A stretch of 64,000 nt of DNA from Streptomyces sp. NBC_01235 (GTDB lineage: Bacteria > Actinomycetota > Actinomycetes > Streptomycetales > Streptomycetaceae), in contig NZ_CP108513.1 in the NCBI RefSeq assembly GCF_035989285.1, positions 10,850,001 to 10,914,000 of the forward strand, given 5' to 3'. The notes below the pieces were generated by a model. That model searched no databases. It was not told the origin of the DNA and was given only the letters and a program-made list of their open reading frames with translations. The position numbers and the translations under genes were made by a program. This document shows, piece by piece, positions 57,569 to 64,000 of the stretch (positions within the stretch are counted from its first letter, which is position 1; the number at the start of each line of letters is the position of its first letter).

Positions 57569-58960
57569 ATGCAAAAAGCGCAATGCGATAACACGTCAAC
57601 GAACAGGGTGCCCCGCGTCGACCGCCGGGTATGGGGTGATGAGGACGAGATCGTGGCGGCCGCCATGGACTACGCGAGCCGACGCATCTTGCAGGCTCCG
57701 GATCCGGTGGCTGGGGCCCGCTCCGCCGCCGACCTCGCTCTCGCGACCGGTACGGCCATCACTCCCTGGGGAATCGGCGGCGCTGCGGCCCTCGCTCTGT
57801 TCGACCGAGTCCTGGCACCTGCCACCCGCGCCCAGAACGGATCGATGAACCTCGCGTACATCCCTGCGGCTCCCACTCGTGCCGCACTCGCCTTCGATGC
57901 GGTGACCGGCGCGGCGAACATCTTCGCGGGCACCTGGGAGTCGGGAGCCGGTGCCATCCACGCCGAGAACGAGGCGTTGACCTGGCTCACCCAGCTGCTC
58001 GGGTGGCCCAGCCCCGCAGCAGGATGCTTCGTCAGCGGCGGCACCATGGGCAATCTCTCGGCTCTCATCACGGCCCGCGCCGCTGCCGCCACATCCCGGC
58101 CCCGGCCGACGGACGGCTGGAAGATGGTGTGTGCCGACAGCGCCCACTCCTCCATCAGGTCCGCGGCACAAGCAATGGACGTCGAGGTCGTCACCGCGCC
58201 CGTGGACCAGCGGGGACACCTCACCGGAGCTGCCGTGAACACGGTCCTGGACTCCACGACCGGTGTGTTCGCCGTGGTGGCGACCGCCGGGACCACCAAT
58301 GCCGGTCTGATCGACGACCTCGATGACATCGCCGACGCGTGCGAACGGCACAACGTGTGGCTGCACGTCGACGGTGCCTACGGCGGAGCAGGCCTGGCGG
58401 CACCCAGCGTGCGGCACCTCTACACAGGCATCGAACGCGCCGACAGCTTCATCGTCGATCCTCACAAGTGGCTCTTCGCGCCTTACGACTGCTGCGCACT
58501 GCTCTACCGGGATCCCGCAGCGGCACGCGCGGCGCACAGTCAGTCGGCGCACTATCTCGACGCAATCGACCGCGACGTCCACAATCCGGCGGACCTGGCC
58601 CTCCACCTCAGCCGCCGTGCCCGCGGTCTGCCGTTCTGGTTCAGCCTGGCCGTCCACGGAACCGATCGGTACTCGCGTGCCGTGGAACAGACACTGTCCA
58701 CCAGCCGACTGGTCGCCGATGCCATACGCGCCAGTGACCATCTACGCATCATGATCGATCCCGAGCTGTCCGTCGTTCTCTTCGAGCGCCCTGGGTGGGG
58801 CCCTCAGGACTACGCGTCATGGTCCGCCGGAGCCGCCGAAGCAGGCACCATGCTGTGCGTGCCGACCCAGTGGAACGGCGCAACGGTTCTCCGCATGGCC
58901 TTCGTCAACCCAGACACCCGTGCCGACGACGTCATCGACACGCTCCGCACGCTCCGCTAG
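57569..58960 (+). CDS. PLP-dependent amino-acid decarboxylase (group II)
   Basis: A 463-aa enzyme of the aromatic/glutamate/diaminobutyrate decarboxylase superfamily. Landmarks: SGGTMGNLSAL (PLP phosphate side), ADSAHSSI, VDGAYGG (Asp that holds the pyridine nitrogen) and DPHKWLFAPYDC with the Schiff-base Lys300. The length is normal and the gene looks intact. It would turn an L-amino acid into the amine plus CO2; the sequence does not tell which. The divergent Lrp gene suggests induction by the substrate. It could be a stand-alone catabolic gene next to the cluster. Confidence 0.9.
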   Translation: MQKAQCDNTSTNRVPRVDRRVWGDEDEIVAAAMDYASRRILQAPDPVAGARSAADLALATGTAITPWGIGGAAALALFDRVLAPATRAQNGSMNLAYIPAAPTRAALAFDAVTGAANIFAGTWESGAGAIHAENEALTWLTQLLGWPSPAAGCFVSGGTMGNLSALITARAAAATSRPRPTDGWKMVCADSAHSSIRSAAQAMDVEVVTAPVDQRGHLTGAAVNTVLDSTTGVFAVVATAGTTNAGLIDDLDDIADACERHNVWLHVDGAYGGAGLAAPSVRHLYTGIERADSFIVDPHKWLFAPYDCCALLYRDPAAARAAHSQSAHYLDAIDRDVHNPADLALHLSRRARGLPFWFSLAVHGTDRYSRAVEQTLSTSRLVADAIRASDHLRIMIDPELSVVLFERPGWGPQDYASWSAGAAEAGTMLCVPTQWNGATVLRMAFVNPDTRADDVIDTLRTLR

Positions 58961-59029
58961 CGGTGGTTTGTTGACGCCTTCACCCCACGGCTTGCTCCCG
59001 CAAGAATCCGCCGTTGACAAACCACCGCT
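58959..59029. repeat. 13-bp perfect inverted repeat (58959-58971 / 59017-59029)
   Basis: AGCGGTGGTTTGT and its exact reverse complement lie 45 bp apart; similarity continues inward (TGACGCC against CAACGGC). The left arm includes the last two bases of the decarboxylase stop codon. It may be a small transposon relic (MITE or IS ends) or, less likely because of the long loop, a transcription terminator. The truncated SDR gene starts just beyond it. Confidence 0.65.
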
Positions 59030-59068
59030 GACCAGGGCGTACCACCCAGGTGGGGCAGGCGGCCGGAG

Positions 59069-59790
59069 GTGGGTTCGCTCGCCTTCGTGCGGGCCTCGAT
59101 GGCCTCGATCACCGACACGGCCGAGGTGCTCGATCCGGTCCTGGACGTGCACCTGAAGGGCGCCTTCTTCGTGACGCGACCGGTCTGGGCCGCCATGCGG
59201 GAGCAGGGGTACGGCCGTGTGGTCAACACGATCTCAGCGGCGGGCCTGCTCGGCACCGCCAACAAGAGCAACTACGGGCGGCCAAGGCAGGGCTGATCGG
59301 CCTCACCCGCACCCTGGCACCGGAAGGGGCCGCACACAGCATCAAGGTCGACGCGGTCGCCCCGATCGCGCTCACCCGCATGCTCACCCAGTCTCGGACG
59401 AAGCCCGATCCACCCCGAGCAGCCGCCAGGGAGGAAACCGAGCGGAGGGCCGAGCAACAGGCGGGGCCGGTGGCGGGAGCAATGACCGTGGACCGGATGA
59501 GAACCTTCGTCGACCGACTCGATCCCGCGCTGGTCGCGCCGGTCGTGGCCTATCTCGCCCACGAGGACTGTCCCGTCTCTGGGGAGATGTACACGGTGGG
59601 CGAGGGCCATGTCGCGTGCTTCTTCATCGGGAGGACGAGGGGCTACTTCAACCCGACGCTGTCGATGGAGGACGTGCGGGACCACTTCGCCGCGATCCGC
59701 GACGAGACGGAGTACACGGTTCCGAGGGATCCAGGTGAGGAGATCGCGCGACTGTTCAAGGTCATCGGCGGGCGGTCGGGGCACTCCTGA
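59069..59790 (+). pseudogene. Short-chain dehydrogenase (SDR) remnant, truncated and frameshifted
   Basis: It resembles SDRs of the bacterial 3-hydroxyacyl-CoA dehydrogenase type. The N-terminal TGxxxGIG Rossmann motif is missing. The reading starts mid-domain (LDVHLKGAFFVTRPVW, then RVVNTISAAG with the catalytic Ser region and NKSNYG with Tyr). One base is lost near 59275-59285, so the continuation KAGLIGLTRTL lies in another frame. That frame runs on through ALVAPVVAYLAHEDCPVSGE to 59790. The two defects make it non-functional. Confidence 0.8.
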
Positions 59791-60049
59791 CGGTGTACCC
59801 GGATCCCCGGGCCCGGCAACTGCCGCGAGCCGGCAGCTGATATGGAGGGCCTGGGTGTCAGGGGCCGTGCTGTTTCCGGCTCGGTACCCGAGTACCGGGC
59901 CGGGTCCTCATGCTGTGGGCCGGTGGGAGACGGCGGATGCAGGGCGAGTGGTGCTGCGCTCGCGGCGTGGCACCGATCGCGCAGGGATGTTTCCCGAGAT
60001 CGTGACGGCAACTGCGGTGCGGGCAGGCCACTGGGGGCTCTGCCGCCGG

Positions 60050-60903
60050 TGGGCGAAGTGCACGGCGGATTCCTGCGGCTGCTCGCCGCGCGGCCGGGGG
60101 AGCGCCTCGCTGCCCTCTGCGCCGGGCGGCGTCCACCGCGGCCACACCCGTACGATTCGCATCCGCCGACCGCCGAACGGATCGCCCTGCTCGAAGAACT
60201 CTCTGCCGACGAGTGGGCCGACGAGGCGGCCGACGCACCGACTGCGTTCACCCTGCTGTTCGACCCGGACCGCGTCTTCGCCGCGCTGGAGGCGCGCACG
60301 CTGCCGCACGAGGCAACGCAGCAGCGGCGCATGAGCTGGGACGACCTCGTCACGGCCCGCGCGGTCCTCGATGCCGAGGGCTGGTCCCGCCCGCTGCGAC
60401 TCGCCGTCGCCAGAGCGCTCCGTTCCGAGGCGCAAGGCGCCGGCGCGACGGTGCGCGCGCGCCGGGGCACCCCGGAGGAGAAAGAGGACGCCAAGTTGCC
60501 CGGTCTGGAGGAGGTACTCGACGCATTCGACCGCGGCCTGCTGTGGATGGCGGTCGCCGACCGCATACCAAAGCCCCCGCAAGCGACACGGCTGGTTGGG
60601 CCGTCGGCCCGCAACTTCATCCGGCCCAGGGTCTTCGACGGGCTCGCGGGCATGGTCCGTCTACGCCTCTCCGAGGCCGGACACGCCGCCCCCGACATCG
60701 CGTGGTCCGGGGTTCCCGGACTCGCCCTGCCCGAGGAGTGGGAAAAGTCCATGGACGACGCCCTCGACGCAGCCGTCGCCGACACGCCGGACACCGGCCC
60801 CTGCGCGTTCTGCTCGCCGGCAGCGACCGCGTATCCGCATAGCCGCCGCTCGCCCCTACGATCCCCGCCTCACCCAGGCAGACGTGGCCAGCGGAGGTGG
60901 TAG
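60050..60903 (+). pseudogene. C-terminal fragment of an M48-type peptidase-like membrane protein
   Basis: The open frame contains YDSHPPTAERIALLEEL, a hallmark of the C-terminal part of actinomycete M48-type metalloprotease membrane proteins, and the downstream soluble region typical of them. The N-terminal membrane part and HExxH site are absent. Just upstream (59960-60050) related-looking sequence continues in another frame, so the gene is probably frameshifted as well as truncated. I saw nothing recognisable in 59791-60049. Confidence 0.5.
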
Positions 60904-60979
60904 GCGGGTCGCCGAACCTCCGCTGCCGTAGACACGACGCGTGCGGAACGGCACGAGGGTTTGCCGCCCCATCGCCTGA

Positions 60980-61672
<693 letters not shown>

Positions 61673-62496
61673 GAACACCGCGCTCGCCGGGAAGCTGAGC
61701 CGCTGCCCCAACGAGCCGATCACGGTCACGCTCGCTCGATAACGGAGGCGCACGCCGGCGGTATGGGGGGCGTGGGCCACACGGAGGTGAAAGCCCCGGC
61801 TGGACGAGGGAGACCAGCCGGGGCCGTGGGTGGTGGCCTGCGGAGGACGGTGGCCTCTCGGCGGAATGCTCGACAGGACTTCAGCCGAACGCCCGCCCCC
61901 ATGGGAAAAGGGCGAGGTCCGGGGACACCGTCCCCTCCTCAGCCACGTATGGATGAACGATGAACTACCCGCGCCTGTCCCGCTGTTGGCGCCGCGCGGC
62001 GGGTGAGTTGAGGCACGCCGCCGTTTTCGTGATCGGCCGTGGCATGCCGGCTGATCAGCGCGTGCGGCGATGCCTCCGACGTGCAGCCGCTGGCTACCCG
62101 ATGTTCGGCGCTGGGGCGTCGCTGCCGTCACACCTTCTCGTGACATGTGCTTTCCCGGTGCTTGCGGTGCCCGCCACCAACGGGCAGTCGGCCCCTTGCC
62201 CCGGCCCGATGGTCGGCACGGGAATTCCTCACCTCACGAAGCGGGTAGCTTGGCGGCGGCCCTGCTTTTGCCCATCGCTGCCCGGATGCGAGCCCCTGCA
62301 GAAACGACATCCCTGGTGCTGGACGGCGCGAGACGGATCTGTTGCCGGCGTCACCGACGTGACCAGCTTCATACCTCAGCGCCTGACAAGATCGCCCTTC
62401 GGGGCAGGTCGGAATGAGGCAGATGGCAAGATATGAGCCACCTGCCCCGCGCGCTGTGACGCGTAGGGTGGTGTAGACGTGGCAAGGGAGAACATC
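61673..62496. other. Stretch without a supported gene
   Basis: No convincing coding region was seen. The first 70 bases contain a possible C-terminal tag of a lost gene ([14 protein letters not shown], stop near 61742). A strong GC hairpin follows at 61793-61824. The remaining sequence has stop codons in several frames and weak codon bias. The last 150 bases are presumably upstream control DNA for the regulator at 62558. Confidence 0.5.
61793..61824. terminator. GC-rich perfect hairpin, possible terminator
   Basis: An 11-bp perfect stem GCCCCGGCTGG / CCAGCCGGGGC around a 10-base loop. There is no T-tract, which is common in high-GC actinomycetes. It lies after the pseudogene group and before the LuxR-type gene, and so may isolate the two. 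Confidence 0.55.
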
Positions 62497-62568
62497 GTGT
62501 TGGCCGAAGCCTTGAAGGGTGTTCCCCGGATACCCGGCGTCGGAGCTGAGGCTCGGCATGGCGGGTAG
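62497..62568 (+). CDS. Possible 23-codon leader ORF
   Basis: A GTG with AAGGGAG seven bases upstream opens a 23-codon frame that ends 11 bp inside the LuxR-type gene, in a different frame. The ribosome site is better than that of the downstream ATG. It could couple translation to the regulator or be chance; codon evidence is too short to decide. Confidence 0.25.
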   Translation: MLAEALKGVPRIPGVGAEARHGG

Positions 62569-64000
62569 CCACAGCACCCTGCGCCCATACGAACCTGGTG
62601 GGTCCCTGGTGGGCCGGGAGACGGAGATCGCCCGCCTCCTGGAGATCGTCGAAGGCCGTGTCGAACCGCGGATGCTGCTCCTGCTCGGCGAGGCCGGCAC
62701 GGGCAAGTCGCGGCTTCTGGCGGTCGCCGGTGACCATGCGCGGGACAGCGGAACGCTCGTCCTGGCGTCCCAGGGCATCGAGGCCGAGTCGCGGCAGTCC
62801 TTTGCCGCCCTGCACCAGTTGCTCCTGCCCGTGCTGCCCGACGCCGCCTCCCTGCCCGACCATCTGCGCAAGGCGCTCGAGACGGCGTTCGGCATCGCTC
62901 CCGCCGAGGGGCCGCCCGAGCCCATGCTGCTGCGTGTGGCCGTCCTGACGCTGCTGAGCGATGTCTCGGACCGGCAGCGCGTCCTGCTGGCCCTCGACGA
63001 TGTCCAGCACTTCGACCGGGACTCCCTCGACGTGCTGGGTTTCGTGATGCGCCGCGTCACGGCACAGGACGTGCCGGTGCTGCTGACCGCACGCGGGCAG
63101 ACGGCCCCCGCCGGGGTTCCGGCCGACCTGCCCACCGTGCTGTTGGGGCCGCTGACCGAACAGGCCGCGGCCGAACTCGTGGACGCCCAGCCGCACGCAC
63201 CCACCGGCCGGACGCGGAGCGAACTACTGCGGCAGGCCGGTGGGAACCCGCTGGCCATCATCGAACTGTGCCGCGCGCCCGGAGCGGGCGGCACGGGTCT
63301 GCTGCCCGGCGGAGGACTGCCGCAGACGGAGCGCATCCAGGAGCTGTACGCCGCGCGGCTGCGCGGTCTGCCGGAAGTGGCGCAGCGGCTGATCCTGTAC
63401 GCCGCGGCGTCGCAGTACGAGGACCTCGCCACGATCATGGCGGCCGCGGGCGTCGGCCCGGACCTCTCGGCCTGGGCTTCGGCCGAGGAGGCCGGCCTCG
63501 TGGCCATCTTCGACGGGCGGGTGCTCTTCCGCCATCCGCTGGCACGCACGGGTTCCTATCACGCGGCGTCGGCCTACCTCCGGCAACAGGCGCACCGGGA
63601 TCTTGCGGCCGCCCTCGCGGCCGACCCGGCCCGGCGCGCCTGGCACCTGGCCGCCGCGTGCTTCAGCCACGACGAGTCCGTGGCGGCGGCTCTGGAGGAC
63701 ACCGCCGAACTCGCCGAGCGGCGCGGCGGCTTCTACGCGGCGGCCCAGGCGCTGCAGCGGTCCGCCGAGTGCAGCCCCGCGACCGCCGACCGGGCGCGCC
63801 GGTACGTGAAGGCGCTGCACGCCGCCACCACCGCCGCCGACCCCTCATGGGTCAGCGAGTTGTACGACAAGGTCACCGCGCTGACCGAGGACCGGGACCT
63901 GCTGGGCATGGCGGCCTGTGGCGCGGGCATGGCCCTGTCGTTGTTCGGTTACCAGCGCCAGGGGTTCCGGGTGCTGATGAGCGCGTTGGAGCCGGATCCC
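62558..64000 (+). CDS. LuxR-family (LAL) ATPase regulator, N-terminal part
   Basis: Start of a large ATP-binding LuxR-type regulator, open to the window end (481 codons seen; the family is usually about 900 aa). ATG at 62558 gives the typical N-terminus with the LVGRETEIARL motif. Walker A GEAGTGKS lies at about residues 44-51, Walker B LLALDDVQHFD follows about 95 residues later, and QAGGNPLAIIEL is the conserved sensor-like segment. The C-terminal LuxR helix-turn-helix must lie beyond 64000. Such regulators often control antibiotic clusters, but this one is more than 6 kb from the PKS and separated from it by degraded genes, so its target is unknown. Confidence 0.9.
   Translation, partial: MAGSHSTLRPYEPGGSLVGRETEIARLLEIVEGRVEPRMLLLLGEAGTGKSRLLAVAGDHARDSGTLVLASQGIEAESRQSFAALHQLLLPVLPDAASLPDHLRKALETAFGIAPAEGPPEPMLLRVAVLTLLSDVSDRQRVLLALDDVQHFDRDSLDVLGFVMRRVTAQDVPVLLTARGQTAPAGVPADLPTVLLGPLTEQAAAELVDAQPHAPTGRTRSELLRQAGGNPLAIIELCRAPGAGGTGLLPGGGLPQTERIQELYAARLRGLPEVAQRLILYAAASQYEDLATIMAAAGVGPDLSAWASAEEAGLVAIFDGRVLFRHPLARTGSYHAASAYLRQQAHRDLAAALAADPARRAWHLAAACFSHDESVAAALEDTAELAERRGGFYAAAQALQRSAECSPATADRARRYVKALHAATTAADPSWVSELYDKVTALTEDRDLLGMAACGAGMALSLFGYQRQGFRVLMSALEPDP

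Noticed and set aside
57009..57848. Plus-strand open frame across the Lrp gene and the decarboxylase start
   Set aside because: It is antisense to the clear Lrp/AsnC protein and has no recognisable domain.
61960..62436. 158-codon plus-strand open frame before the LuxR-type gene
   Set aside because: The composition (Cys, Arg and Trp runs) and codon use are unlike real genes here, and no motif or ribosome site supports it.

Overview
The window is very GC-rich, GC3-biased actinomycete DNA (most like Streptomyces or Kitasatospora). From the left edge to about 56.07 kb it carries one large trans-acyltransferase (trans-AT) polyketide synthase / NRPS gene cluster, all on the + strand and mostly joined by ATGA/GTGA or short overlaps. 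Eleven ketosynthase (KS) domains are visible, none with an AT in cis. The ATs come from one stand-alone protein with two AT-type domains and an FMN enoyl reductase (31544-34960). I do not recognise the cluster as a known pathway and do not name a product. The domains predict a reduced, partly unsaturated, C-methylated polyketide with one amino acid near its carboxyl end.

Layout: 2-2008 end of a PKS subunit (DH-KR-ACP0); 1995-10970 PKS (ACP-KS-DH-KR-ACP-KS-DH-MT-ACP); 10967-19219 PKS (KS-DH-KR-ACP-KS-KR-ACP0); 19303-19884 unknown protein; 19965-21856 ABC exporter pair; 21906-22301 VOC-fold protein; 22302-22672 the only substantial intergenic gap in the cluster, probably its internal promoter; 22673-27889 PKS/NRPS (MT0-ACP-KS-ACP-C-PCP); 27942-31547 PKS (KS-atypical KR-PCP); 31544-34960 AT-AT-ER; 35023-35820 alpha/beta hydrolase; 35817-36641 methyltransferase; 36663-42401 PKS (ACP-KS-KR-ACP-KS); 42407-54454 PKS (MT-ACP-KS-DH-KR-ACP0-MT-ACP-KS-DH0-ACP-KS); 54499-56067 stand-alone adenylation enzyme. 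A superscript-like 0 marks a domain that has lost catalytic residues.

The most unusual feature is a repeated architecture. Three carrier-protein folds have lost the phosphopantetheine serine (to Pro, Gln and Arg). Each lies directly after a KR and is followed by an intact ACP: on the next protein in two cases, and after an inserted MT in the third. Together with two subunits that end in a bare KS and two that begin with MT-ACP, these half-modules match up to give one assembly order that differs from gene order: (2-2008) > 1995 > 10967 > 36663 > 42407 > 22673 > 27942. The KR and one KS of the 42407 protein lie in patches of strikingly different codon usage, which suggests recent domain exchange.

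Right of 56.07 kb the cluster ends. An eroded region follows: membrane-protein and IS630 transposase fragments, an intact divergent Lrp/AsnC regulator and PLP decarboxylase pair, a 13-bp inverted repeat, then frameshifted or truncated SDR, M48-peptidase-like and alpha/beta-hydrolase remnants. The window ends inside a large LuxR-type (LAL) ATPase regulator starting at 62558. I saw no tRNA, rRNA or CRISPR array.
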